A DNA stretch of 64,000 nt from Crambe crambe (lineage: Eukaryota; Porifera; Demospongiae; Poecilosclerida; Crambeidae). Made by a program: the position numbers and the translations under genes. Location of the stretch: NCBI GenBank assembly GCA_963924555.1, contig OZ004589.1, positions 2,728,001 through 2,792,000 on the forward strand, read 5' to 3'. Positions 13,401 through 26,300 of this stretch are shown piece after piece. The notes beneath the pieces were generated by a model. The model searched no databases. It saw only the letters and a program-made list of their open reading frames with translations, and had not been told where the DNA came from. Numbering within the stretch: the first letter of the stretch is position 1; each line of letters starts with the position of its first letter.

Positions 13401-16400
13401 ACACCTGGACCTAGAGGTATGACATAATCTCATATCTGCATTATCATAGGGACTTTTTCTGGTCCTCAAATTGGAGGTACTACAGCATATGTACTTGTCA
13501 TTTGTTATATACATTCTAAATCATACCACCTTGTAATGCAGCAAGTATAAGTAAGTTGGGAAAACTGGTGTTGCGATGATAGTCCATTTTACCAGCATGT
13601 GAAAAAAGGGTAGCTAATATTCAATTTCTACTCAGGATTCATGGTAAAAAGTGATGTGGGTACAAAAGAGTTGGCCCCCCAATAAGAATTCCTACCCTGC
13701 TTTTTTATGTATTCAAGTCCACATGAGGAGTTAGACTGCATGCAATCGAGTGTACATACATAACTAAGTAATGAAACAAATTATCTCAAAATGCCAGCTT
13801 CAAAAAACTTACTCAATATCCAACGTTTCGACTTGATGCTCAAGGTTTCATCAGGGTGATACACGTCTACCACCATCAAACCAATCAGAAGCAGTCAGAA
13901 CCGGTCAAGAACATTACGTCATCTAGTCTAGCCTTAATTTATAAGTCACCTCACCACATGTTATTGTTTAGTTTTTGTATAAGGCCTGAGCATCAGGTTG
14001 AAAAGTTGGATGTTGAGTAAGTTTTCTAGTATTTTGAGATAATTATGCAGCTAATTGAGCTAAGATGTGTCTCATATGGAATCCTTATCACATTCCTACA
14101 GTGGTTGGACTTCTCCATAGAGGACAACTTCTCCCTAACAACAGCATAGTGACAGCAAATGATTTTGGACTTGACTTCAATTCTATCATCTGCTTTACCA
14201 GTGAGACAAACTGCTGTGGATCTGATAATGGGGGTGAATTAGGGAGATGGTCCTTTCCTGATGGAACTGAAGTTTCAAGTGGAAACATCTCCATCAGCAG
14301 AGGACTAAGTATCATCAGTTTGAACCAAAATCAAATGGGCGAGGAGGGAGTTCAAAGTGGATTGTTCCGGTGTGATATATCTGATATGGGAGGGAACAAC
14401 CAAACAGTATATGTGGGAGTATACAGTGACTCTAATGAAGGTAAGTACTTGCCGTAATCATGATTGAACCATCCTCTTCTTAAAATTAGCTATTATTATT
14501 CTGTGTGTATAATGAGACGTAGGTACTATCTCACTAAATCAAATGTCTAGATGAAGCCATAGCATAATAGAACACATTGAGCTAGACAGTTTAGTTGTGT
14601 CTGTTACTCTTTCTTTTCAGGAGTTCCAGAGCTTATGGATCTGAGCTTTGATGTTAGGTCAGGTGATTTAATTTGTGTTTCCACTGGTGGTCCAGCTAGC
14701 ACAGTTGAATGGAAAAGGAATGGTTTAGAGACTAGCTTTCCTCAGTCACAAATCGTGAGCAGCACACAGACAGCAACTTATATCAACAGGCTGTTCCTCA
14801 ATAGAGAACCAGATAATGTTGTTGGAAATTATTTCTGTTCAGTCACTAATTTAGGAGGCACATCCGAAATCCGTTTTGTTCAACTGAGAGGTAAATAACA
14901 GATATCAACTACGTATAGATAAGATACATTATACGTAAGTACTATTGGAACACACACATGTATTAATACGCAGGTATGGATATAACTGGACTACTTCCAC
15001 AATATATAGTCGGAAACTCACTTTCTCTCTCTTGCTTCACTGATCTCTCTGTCTCAAATATCACCTGGTTTGATCAAAGCAGTAGAATTGTAGCAAGAAC
15101 AACATCTGATTCTCGACTCAACCTAATTAGAGAATCAGTGACAGCAAATGATACACGATTTACGTGTGTGATTCGAAGTCAATTTGGCACCCAGTCAAGA
15201 GTCATCCCAATTAAAATAGTTGGAAACCCAATTGGAAACCCAATTGGAAACCCAATTTTATCAATAGTGGGTGGTGTCATTGGGGGAGTGGTGTTTCTCT
15301 TGATACTCCTTGCGATTATCCTCCTCTTCTGCTGTTTCTGCTTAGGTATGAGGTGAGTTTACTACTCTCTATGTAGCTAGCTAATTAGTCAAAGGTTCCT
15401 TTCCTCAGCAGTATACATCATTGTATTGGGTGTCAGGGGATGAATGTAGCCTTAGCTAACTCCAAAGTGTCAACTTCACACACACACTTTGGCCGAAGGC
15501 TGAATTAAAACATTTGTGGCCTTAGCGTAGATATTATGTAGCTAATAATTTTGTTTGAGTTCTATACTTTTATAAGCCAGCCAGCTGTGCACCCTCTTTT
15601 AATCTGTTGTTGTTGTTGTTGTTGTTGTTTTTCTTGTTGTTGTTGTTGTTGTTGTTTGGTCTATTAGTCAGGAACGGTGACTGGGCTAACCATAATATCC
15701 AACATGGAATCTGTAGTAAAAATCTGAAACTGAATGCTTTGAATGCCATAGAGAAAAGTCCATGGCTTCACTGAATGGCAGATGGATAACTCTATAATTG
15801 TTCTATAAAGATAGCTACATAGCAAACTACTGCATTCCCATGGAATCATGATATAGCTAAGCTACATGAAAGAATACGTATCATATGTCTGTTGAATTAT
15901 TTTCCCCCAGCCAAATCCACTCAGTAGCTAGCTGCAACTTCATTAATATGAACCCCAGTAATCCAAGCATGCCTCAATTATCTCTATAAATTTTTTCTGT
16001 GCATTAGTTAGGATAATAATGAATACTGGACGCTTCATTACAGGTGGTAATTACGTGTAGTGGATTAACATTTAGCTAATGTTCTTTACTCCATAGCTAC
16101 CCTATCAGTGGTGGATCTAGAAAAATGGAAAGGAGGGTTTCAATTGGAAAAATTTTAGCTTAGCCACGCCCACTTTACCTAACCACACCCTTTTGGTTAA
16201 ACTTTACCCACTATATAGGCTGTAGCCCGCTAGCTGTTGGCAGTGCTGTTGGCGCTTATAAACAACATGTAGCAGAACCCCAGGAACCACCCTAAATCCG
16301 CCACTGCCTATAATTAGTCTGGCGTCGCCAGCCCAGCTTTTCTTCTTTTTTGGGGGCCCGTCGCCAGCCCAGCTTTTCTTCTTTTTTGGGGGCCCGTCCC

Positions 16401-16724
16401 CCCCAAAAAAGAAGAAAAGCTGGGCTGGCGACGCCAGACTACCCTATAATATGGAATCAAATAGCGTTCTATACAAAAAAAGTGTGGTCAGTTATTTTCA
16501 ATTTCAGAGAACCAGACTGTGTATGGCTAGCTACAGATCATATGCAGTACAAATTGTACTGACACTATAATTTCATCTCCAAATTATTTTTTAGGTGTAA
16601 CAAGACTCCAGCTACAGCAGTGATGCATTCTGCAGCAGTCAATCCTAATTCCACAGAAGCCTTTACGATGACAACTTGTGATGCATATATTTCAACTAAT
16701 ACTAATACTTATGAAGCAGGATGA
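10478..16724 (+). CDS. Gene B: Ig/FN3 transmembrane receptor with short tyrosine-bearing tail, inverted paralogue of gene A
   Basis: Eleven exons: 10478-10550, 11037-11318, 11393-11683, 11741-12022, 12084-12431, 12732-13022, 13084-13416, 14102-14440, 14621-14890, 14974-15352, 16595-16724, total 3018 bp in one frame (1005 residues). Approximate domains: signal peptide 1-24, Ig 25-425 (four), FN3 426-633 (two), CC module 634-746, Ig 747-836, Ig 837-925, membrane helix 934-960, tail 963-1005. Exons 1-8 have exactly the same lengths as in gene A; exon 9 is 3 bp longer and exon 10 is 24 bp longer. The final exon encodes 42 residues after the Arg, ending TYEAG and TGA. No phosphatase domain follows. 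It could act as a docking, adhesion or decoy partner of gene A; that role is inference. Confidence 0.88.
13781..14042. mobile_element. Inverted-repeat element in gene B intron (partner of 5946-6207)
   Basis: Reverse-complement match of the gene A intron element at the equivalent position, with a few base changes. It accounts for most of the 685-bp intron before exon 8. Confidence 0.65.
15226..15261 (+). repeat. 12-bp triplication in gene B stalk
   Basis: GGAAACCCAATT occurs about three times in tandem in exon 10, encoding G-N-P-I repeats between the last Ig domain and the membrane helix. Gene A lacks the extra units; the 24-bp length difference between the two exons equals two units. Confidence 0.8.
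15605..15656 (+). repeat. TGT microsatellite
   Basis: Interrupted (TGT)n in the last gene B intron. The rest of this 1.24-kb intron (15353-16594) holds one palindrome and no recognisable exon. Confidence 0.9.
16316..16441. repeat. Palindrome with internal direct duplication
   Basis: Outer arms start TAGTCTGGCGTCGCCAGCCC and end with the reverse complement. The left arm's segment GTCGCCAGCCCAGCTTTTC is present twice in tandem, so the hairpin is asymmetric. Lies just upstream of the gene B terminal exon. Confidence 0.8.
16595..16724 (+). other. Gene B terminal exon: short cytoplasmic tail
   Basis: Acceptor TTTTTTAG at 16587-16594, then an exon completing the Arg codon split at 15352. It encodes a Ser/Thr-rich tail with two tyrosines in DAYIST and NTYEAG, then TGA at 16722-16724. 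The phase match and preceding pyrimidine tract support it. It is not similar to the gene A juxtamembrane exon. Confidence 0.7.
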
Positions 16725-17260
16725 TGGTCTTTATGAAACCATACAATAGCTTTTTGTGAAACTGAAAGAAAATATGGTTATGCATTCTTTAAAATTGCTT
16801 GAAGTTTTAGCTATATGATCCAAATTCGCAAACACTGATGTAATGTAGCTAATGGTTGTCGCTAGTGCTGTAAAATGTAATGTGATCGTATTATTATAGT
16901 AATAACCATGTACTATTGGAATGTAGTAAGTGGTCGTCGCAGTAAAAACCAGGCATTGGAATATGGTAAGTGGTTATCTTAGTAAAAACCAGGGGAAAAA
17001 GTTTCCCATCCCCCAACTCAAAAAGCAATTCAAAGATCCAGCGAAAGTGGCAATTCACCATTATACGTAAATCTCTAAAGGAAGAAAATAATATTCAGTT
17101 CGACAGTAGCTGCAGCTTAACTTTATCTGGCTAAATCACATTTTTATCAACATTGCGTAGCTATGACAAATAATACTATCTACAGACTCTTGTACATGTA
17201 GCTACATAAGCAATCATCATGCAGCAATCAATAATTAAGGAATCTTACCTATTTCAGGTA
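16725..17260. other. 3' flank of gene B, no gene seen
   Basis: AT-rich sequence containing several AATAAA-like words but no convincing ORF. It may include the gene B 3' UTR. Confidence 0.4.
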
Positions 17261-18214
17261 TAGGGTAAAACGGGGTAATTCCGGTCACTCTTTATGACTG
17301 CTACGTTCAGTCCCTCGAAACGCAGAGGTTAAGCAAGGATGAGCTTCGAAATTTTTTTCCCAGACAGCACCACATTAGTACAGTTTATGCTCCAAAAAGA
17401 TAGAGTGCAGGTTGAAATAATGTAGAATTAAAAATAATTTAAAGTGTGCAGCTAATAAATTGATAAAATCAAATTCATGGGGTAATTCCAGTCGGCTCAT
17501 CTATTTTACAGTTAAAGCTGTATAAAAGATTTATGAAGTTGTATTATAATTATTTGCACCTGTTTAGATGCAACATGGACCTGGAGACAGTTGTAACTAA
17601 GTTCTATCAACCATTTGCAGTGATTTAGATTGAAAAAGATGATGAATTCAATAATAATGTCTGGATACTGTAATAGCATGGTCAATTCCTCTCCTCCTTG
17701 CCCAGAACCTTGAGGGTTACTTCTCTGGCAGTTCCAGATAAAGGTTAAAACTTAATACTTACAAAATGTTTTTTCACACACAATCGGTAAGGGGTCTGGC
17801 TCGAGAATAGTCTATAGATACTAGGTCCTGTAAGCTGTAAACTAGTGGCGATATTTCCTCTGTGTCTGATCTTTAGTTGCAAACTAAAGTGTAGTCACTT
17901 TCAGTATAAATGTAGTTAATAGTCTCACAGTTATGAGCTGCCTGCTTACCTTATCTCAGTAGCTATATACAAAATTCTGAAGTTTTGACTAACAGGCCTA
18001 CCGTGATCATGTCAAACGTGACAGAATAACAAGTGCTCCTCTGCCAACAGGAAACAAGGTATATGCTAATCATTCTACCCAAATGTAGTCAAGTGAACTA
18101 GCTACCTGTAGCAGGAAAAAAAATTGATTTGGTGCAAAAACTCTGTAGATACTGACATTCTTTCTCCGCGTGACCGGAATTGCACCGCGACCGGAATTAC
18201 CCCGCTTTACCCTA
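17261..18214. mobile_element. Non-autonomous DNA transposon with GGGTAAA...GGGGTAATTCCGGTC ends
   Basis: Left end TAGGGTAAAACGGGGTAATT and right end (reverse complement) TAGGGTAAAGCGGGGTAATT form about 27-bp inverted repeats with one mismatch. TA at both edges could be the target duplication, as in Tc1/mariner/pogo-type elements. The 954-bp body has no long ORF. The second CGACCGGAATTACC box beside GTGACCGGAATT at the right end gives a repeated binding-site look. Confidence 0.75.
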
Positions 18215-18684
18215 CAATTATAGCTAATCACAATGACTTATTTCTCCTTTTCTTAGACAGAACCACACAAATTGCAAATTAGAATGACCATGCAGTATCA
18301 CACAAATGATTCAAGAACAGATGGCATCTCCTGCTGGAGTGGATGGATCAGTTGTACTGGAAAATTTAAATATCCTTTATATAATTGTGATGGGACAACT
18401 TAGCTATGTGTATGATTCAGCATGCTGGACACTAAGAGTTTTCATCTAGCATAATTTGACAGCAACAGGAAGCCATTAATAAAAATGTGATTCTAGGGCT
18501 AGGGCTAGGGCCAATAATGTTGATAGTGCATGGCATGCAACAGGTATAGAGTATCTATGAGGCTAGCTATAGCTACATATTCTTAATCTGATACAGCATA
18601 CATAATACAGCAATGTCACATAAGTTGAGTGTCAAATTTTTTTTCATGGTTTATTATTCACACACAGTACCCATCTAGATACAT

Positions 18685-20355
18685 CTAGACGATTTCCTTG
18701 AAGTTGGCATATGTTTCAAAACAATCCAGAAAGTCAGCCAGTACCTGATGACAGAACTCGTATTGTTCCTGCAATTGAGATCATCAGGTATAATCATTAA
18801 TAAAAAATATCACTCAGTACCTTAGTTGAGACCAGTCCTGCCCTCTGGATTCTGATGGCTTTGATGAACTGGAAGATATCAACCACGGCTTCAACTTTCA
18901 TACGTTCCATCTGAGCATGAATGGTGATAAAGGCCCCAGTCCGACCAACTCCATCACTATTCATAGTAAAAAGATAATGCCATTATAATGGCTACCATAG
19001 ATTTGTGTATGTGTGCAGTTCATGACTGATCATTATTGACTTAGCTAATTCATTCATTTCTTCTTTCTACATCTATAGCTACTAAATGGGTTGGGCCATA
19101 GAGCACACATAGCTAGCTACAGTAGCTATAATTATACAGTTTACCCAATGATTATGAAAACAACCATAACAACCTGTACCAAGTAACCTAGTACAGGTTA
19201 TTTTCATAATCATTGGGTAAACTGGAGTATGTGTGCTCAACCCATAGCTATACCAACTCAAAGGAAGGAATATAGGGTTCTGATAAAACAGATAACTTAC
19301 AACCCACCAACAGTAGAGCTATAGCTATAGATAACTTACGTACTTGCACATGACCACAATTGTCTTGTTTCCTGATCTCATCTGAACCTTCTGCACCAAG
19401 TTTGCTATCTCCAGTACAGGTGTGGTCACCTGGGGGACTCCATCTTCAGGCCATTTCACATACTGGAACTGGGTGACAGTAAAACCATTCTCTGATACAG
19501 ACATTCTTGACGGATTCTTTTCTGAAATTTCCAGTTTCCTGATCATATAATCACTTTCCACTTCTTGTGAAAGGAGTGTGACTGTATACTTGCCAAAAGT
19601 TTCATCATTCCCTTTACCCTTTGGCCAGTACTGGTGGCACACTTCCTGTAAAATAAACAATAACGAAGCTTATCCCTGTAGTTATAGCTAGCTAGTTACA
19701 TTCTCACCTCCCCTTTTTCTTTAGACCTGCACAACATGACAATGCATTTCACCTCCTGCTCCCAAACCATCCTCCAGAAGTCATTAACAGTGTGTGGGAG
19801 TGGTCCCTGAGTAGCAATGTATGCTCCCTTTTGTCTGTAACCCTTTACCAAAACAACAACAATAACAAAAACAACAACAACAAAAAAAATGAACTATTAT
19901 TACACAAACCTATTAAGCAGGTATTAATTTTGGGTATCATCTAATTTAAATTTTAAAAAAATGGACGAGGAATTTATAGTACATAGCATTATAGAGTGTA
20001 TAGACAAACCTCAACAAAGCTGGCATTGATATAATCAGATCCCTGCACTGCTGAAGGTTTGAGAAGCACTCGAGTGTGGTTATCTGGAATATTTATTCAG
20101 CTTAATCAATTTTTCTCTCTACAAAATAATAGCTAGCTAAATTCAAAGTGTCGAAATAAACAACAAAAGAAAACTAGATTCCATTAGCTAGCTATTGCTC
20201 TTTGGAGAAAAGTGCATGGGGATTAGCTACCCCCTCTTTCATTAGTACAGCTTACAGGGTATCTTATCTTGATAGCGATTCTTTGCAGCATAATGTTCAT
20301 CAGTGGCAGTGGAAATATCTGTGTTTTGAATCAAACTGGTCACTTCCTCCAGAGT
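18685..20355 (-). other. Gene C: phosphatase domain D2 (substituted active site)
   Basis: [49 protein letters not shown] and, across the 19344/18956 splice, [14 protein letters not shown]. Cys and Arg remain, but the preceding His is Met, Ser-Ala is Asn-Asp and the WPD Asp is Glu. WPE and altered loops are typical of regulatory D2 domains. The protein ends YANFKEIV. Confidence 0.85.
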
Positions 20356-23300
20356 CTGAAAAACATAAACAAAGAAGACCTAAAATAACATTTATTCTAT
20401 ATCTTTATATCTCATAATAAAAAATTTAGGACCCTACCATAGACTATGCATACTGTGTCTGCTATGGGGGGTGGATGAGCCATTATAGATACATATAGTT
20501 CATAGCTACGTACCTCATACTGTTTCTGGAAACCAGTCACAGTTCCTGACTGAACAGTCCTACTGAGTCTACCAATGGCAATCCTCATGTTGGCAGCCGT
20601 TATCTCTGTCTCACCACATGTGAGGAGTTCATTCAGAGCATTGTGGATGAAAATGTACTGGTTCTGCATTAATGAAAGGATTTTCCATGCATTGGAATAG
20701 TTAAGTAGCCTGGAAATTAGCTACCATCACACAATACATACTAGCTACACAGACACGCACACCATAGCTACGTACACAGAAATAGACAGACACGCACATG
20801 ATAATTGTGTTTAAAAAATTTTTTCCTAGAGTAATGGGAAAATATTAGCATATTCACATTATTATACAGTCCGGGATTTGCATGAACAGCTATAATGTTA
20901 CACTTATGAATAGCAATTATACAAAACCAAAACTAACCAGAGTCTGCACCATCAGCACCCTTTGCTTCCTCAGGCTGCACACAAACTCGTGAATGTTGAT
21001 GGTGTTCTCATTCTTGATCCTCTCCAGCATGTAGTCCAGTGTGATGAAGGTCCCTGTCCTCCCCACACCAGCACTGCAGTGCACCAGCACCAGGTCCTCC
21101 TTGGAGTAAGGATGGGTCTTTCTCACTCTCCTGATGAAGTTAATCATGGATACTGCATTGGCAGGGACACCATGATCAGGCCAATCAAGGTAGTGGAACA
21201 TGGTGACTTCAAGAGGAGAAGAAGACTCAGGCTCATTCTACATAATTTTAGACAATGAATTAGAACACCTTGAATTGGATTATCAAAGTATTCTAGCATT
21301 AAATTGGCATTTAAAAGTGTAGCTATGCTGCTAAATTAAAAAAAAAGACTGCATCCATGCTAGTCTGGTGTAGCTAACCCTTTCCCTAGCCCTTTCCTCC
21401 CATAGGGAAATATGGGTAAAGGGTCATATGATTCTAAAAGCTATAAGCTGTAGTCATAATGTGAGCCTCATGACATAGAGAGCTAGCTATATAGAATGAA
21501 ATGAAATTTGGATAATTTACATTCATCTCTCAACACTTCTCCTTAGTTTAATTGTCCTATAAATAATTATTTAGCTACAACCTTTGAAAGATGTGCTGTT
21601 ATGCTTAGCTCCTACGTATGTATACTTTAAAAGCCTAAAAACATGATCATACTTCTATAGCAATGTGCATGAACCAGATAAACATGTTTACTACTCATCT
21701 AATATTGTACAGTACACACAACACTTTTTTAAAGAGCAAATCCTTTGGAGTCATTAAGTATAAATGGAAGCTAACATGGAATAATTAATACTTATTGCAC
21801 ACTCCATCATTGAGGCCATAGGCTAAGTGAAATATGCCCAACTGAGTGTAGTAATAAAACAAAAGGAGTGTGCAATAAGCAGACCAATCAGATTGCTGGA
21901 ATCCACGTATAATATAGTTGTGAATACATGTTTACCATGTCACTTGCACTTAGACTATGTTTACATTTCAGCAAAGTCTAGAGAGATACATTTAAAAGTA
22001 ATAACTTGTAGCTACAAATAATCACAAGCTGCGTACATGTATTTTTAATGATGATCCATCACAGTAATGATAATTTTCTGGACAACAATATAAAGCTACT
22101 GCACAAGACTCACTGTGGTGACTGTCATCTTTCTGATAGCAAACTCAGCCAATGGGAGGGAGGACTCAAGTTTGATAGTGAGTGGACTCCCAGGTTGTGG
22201 AATAAAATCTTCATTTACACTTTTAGGCCAGTACTCCTCACACTTTTTCTGTAGAAGAAGAGATTAGCTATAGATAAATTCAATCCTCTGAGCATAACGA
22301 CCAAAAAAACTCGGTATAATAACTCACTTTTCCTTCAAAAGCCCTTGTTACCATGACAATGGTGGGGACACGTTGCTCCCATATCATCCGCCAAAAATCT
22401 TTAACTGAGTTCTCAGTTGGACCTGCACCATATACAAAATGTTTGTGGTAATTTTTTATACGTACATGTATGTAGGCTATTTTCCTCTAACCTTGAGCTC
22501 CAATGTAAACCTTTTTTCTCTTATATCCCTGTTTTAAAAAAGTCATTATCGATGAGTAAAAGAGGACCAGTAAATGTTAATTTCAGTAGCTATAGACACA
22601 CCATTGAGTATAATCGCACAACTTACATCAATGTAGCTGGCATTGATGTAATCAGAATTTTCTTCATTAGGCAGAGTGTTCAAAACCACTCGATTGAAAT
22701 CATCTGCATTGAAATCACTTCATAATAATTACATATATCATTAATCATTATAGCAAGCAGCTTACATGGGTAGATATTCCCAAATCGATTTCGAGCTATG
22801 TTTTCAGGGATCTTTGCTACATCGAACTTGTCTTGAGGAGAAGCATTAATGGCCTTGAAAAATACATCAGAATAAAGAAGCAAGTTGTACACTAATCTTG
22901 ACATGCTTACATTGTATTCCAGTTCAAACCACTTATCCCTATCAGCATGCATCTGCTGAACATGTTCTCCAAACAATTTGATTGGAATAGGCTTCAAATG
23001 ATCCGGAACTGAATTAATTAGGGAACATAATAAGTAAAGCCTGGGTGCCTGGGTACGAAATCGATAGAAATTGGATAGCTACGTATACACAATCAAACCT
23101 CACCCATTTTCTTAGTATTTTCATACACACCATCTGTCGTCATCTCTTTCACACTATCTGTCATCTCTTCTAGATTAATATCAAATTCTTTCTTCCTCTT
23201 CTCACGAGTGAAGTGCTCTTTCATTGGCGAAAATTTTCCTCCCTTCTTGCTTTGCATGCACCTGTAATATTTCATTTGATGCATGAGCCTAACTACGTAT

Positions 23301-26300
23301 TATTATTATAATTATTTATTTGGTGCTGCTAAAATTAATAGCTTAGTTAAACTATAAATTATGACCCACTTACTTGACACATATCACAGTTATGATAATG
23401 AGTAGAACTAGCACCAGTATGACTGCAAGTATTGCCCCGACTATTGCACCGATTGGTGGAATTCCTTCTGAATTAGTAATTGTATGCAGTCATAACAATA
23501 CTGCTAGCTAGAGCTAGTCTGCACCGTGGACATTTTAAAATCTATTAATGAGCGCATCATACTGAGCTTTGAAATAGACAGGGATCTTGTTTGGGGGTCC
23601 CCCAAGCTTGACCCTTAAATATACCTGGTTGTCCCACAAAGATCTCAGCAACTGATGGAGGACTTTGTGCTCCAAGTCCAGCACTAGTAGCAGCTGTCAC
23701 TTGCACATTGTACGTAAGACTTGGTTCCAATCCCGTAATTGTAGCACTAGTCAAGGCATTGCTCACATTAAGATAGATAGTCTCCAGGGATGCTTGTCGC
23801 TTTCTACCATTTGTATTGGGAGTGTAAGAGACACTGTAATATCTAATAAATCCTCGAGCTTCAATGAGAGTAAGAGGAGTCCATGTGACTGATATTGTCG
23901 TGGGGGAGGTCCGAACCGTTTCAACATTTCTTGGTGCAGTATTTGGCACTACATGTGATTATTACACTTTTATTACTGTATTGGAAGTTAATTGCTAGAG
24001 CAATCTCTTACCGAGTTCTTCAACAAAGTGAGTGGAAGATGTTACTGCTCCTTGACCAGCCAAATTATTACTCCAAATGGTCACATCATATGGAACACCA
24101 TGTGCTAAATATTATGATAATAAAAGCTATACTTTTACATGTAGTATAAATCTATTACTCACTGAGGTTGGTTGCACTAAACATAGTTGTGGTAGTCACT
24201 TCACTTCTTGTTTCCTCTTCATTCAGTGGAATGATTCGTACTGTGTAGTTGAGTATTGTTCCTCCTGGAAATGCTGGGGGTTGCCAGGTGAGATGCAGAG
24301 TACCATTTTCTCCACTTACACGCACACTTCTAACTACACTGGATTCTGTACAGATATACATAAAAAAACAGTCCATTTGAGTAAGGACTTTGAATCTATC
24401 TTTCATTTAATAGGACTTGACTTATTAATACACACTGGATTCTATTCATGATTGTATGTGTGATCGTGATGAGTGTGAAGGAGCAAACTTTCAAGGTGTA
24501 ATGTTGCAAATCTCGCAAATGGTGATCATGATCCAATACACATCAATACATCAGTTATGTTATTATAATCAGTCAGTCAGGAAATCCCATTTGATGAATC
24601 TCTCAGGATGACACAGCAGTGTAAATGAATATACTTACTCATATCCATGGTTTTTAAATCATTTATCACTGTTCTGGTGGCAAAAGCATTTCTTGACTGT
24701 ATTTCAATGTAGTACATTGTTCCAGGTTGTAGGGATCCTAACATTTGAGTATACTGTTGCATGTTGGGGTCACTGGATATTGAAGGAGTGGACATCACTA
24801 GTTGATCAAGAGAAGTTCCATACAGCACTGTGTAATTTTCAGGTCCTCCCTCACCAATGGAAGAAGAGAAAGACCACTGGATAGTGGCTGTGGACTCAGT
24901 AATGGACACAACCTCAATCATATAAGGTATACGAGGGAGATTGGCACCTACGTAGGATTATATTGATCAGATTTATTAGCTGGTAACTAAGTGAGATTTA
25001 GAACTGATTAATAAATTATAATAGACTGAAATTACCTCCCACTTGGATAGTGATTGAGGACGACTCTTGGAAGGATCGATCCACAACTGTGCAAGTGTAT
25101 TCAGTGTTATTCAAACTCATATTAGCAGTGAAGTTCAGTGTTAACTGTTGCACGCCTAACATCTGTGCCACCACATCACTACCTCTCAACCACTGGATCG
25201 TCACATTACCCACTACAGAGGAGCAAGTGATTCTAGCAATCTCTCCAATTTGAAAGATCCTGTTGCCAGTGATGGAAATAGCTGCACATAACATTATTAT
25301 AAATACCACATTTGACTCATGGCTAGGTGCACTTAGTATACCATTTATATCCAGTGACATTGGTAGGGAGCTTCCTCTAGTGTTGCTGACTGTGCAGGTG
25401 AAGGATCCACTGTAGTCACTGATGTTAGAGCTGATGATGGAGAGGAGGTTGTGGTAAGTGGCAGTAGATCCATCAAAGAGATTCTGGTTCCATTGGTAGG
25501 AGGGGCTAGAGGGAGAAATGACATTGCCATTTTTACTCCAAATGACATCGACAACTGGACCACCAGTAGAGGTGCAGTTCAGGGTATGAGATGAACGAGA
25601 ATAGGACAAGTGAGATACTGACAGTGAACCTGTATGCATGTTATCATTACAAGCTTCACGAATATAATAATATTTTACAAGTATTGTATGACCTCCATTG
25701 ATGGGATATAATCCAACATAAATCGACTGGTTTACATTCCTTGCATCCAACACTTCACAGCGATAGAGTCCAATTGGTCCCATGGCATTATTCCTCTGAT
25801 TCAAGAGAACTGCACTGGGTCCTCGGTTTCTACTGAAGTCAAGAGTTGAGACTCTACCATTTCCTTCCACCACACTTCTATCAGGAAAGAACCATTCACC
25901 ATTGGCATCTCCATCCCTTTTTCTACAGCAGCCACTTCTATTGGTGAAGCAGTACAGAGCATTAGTACCATTTCCAATGTCTGTTATATTCACAATACTG
26001 TTATTGGAGTACAACTCTCCTTTAAGGTTGAATCCAAGACCTGCAGTATTACAACTATAGATGAAGGAATAGATCACAGCTAGACCAATACTAATTTACC
26101 AGTAGGTACTGATGTGTTGACTTCAAGGATAGAGCTGTAGGGTCCAGTACGACCACCAGCAACAGCTGCCACCTCAAAGGAGTAGGTGGAACGAATTAGC
26201 AATCCGTTGATAGTGAATATTCTTCTATTAGGGTTGGTAATTGTAACAGTTCCAGATGTAGTTGAAGAGAGTCCATGTCGAACTTTGTACACTGTTATGG

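Noticed and set aside
18490-18515. CTAGGGCTAGGGCTAGGGCC as telomere-type repeat
   Set aside because: Only three units, not TTAGGG; too short to be an interstitial telomere. TAGGGAT in the array is likewise not telomeric.
23820-23840. GRKRQA in the last FN3 of genes C and D as a furin site
   Set aside because: P4 is Gly, so it misses R-x-(K/R)-R; may be only a loop.
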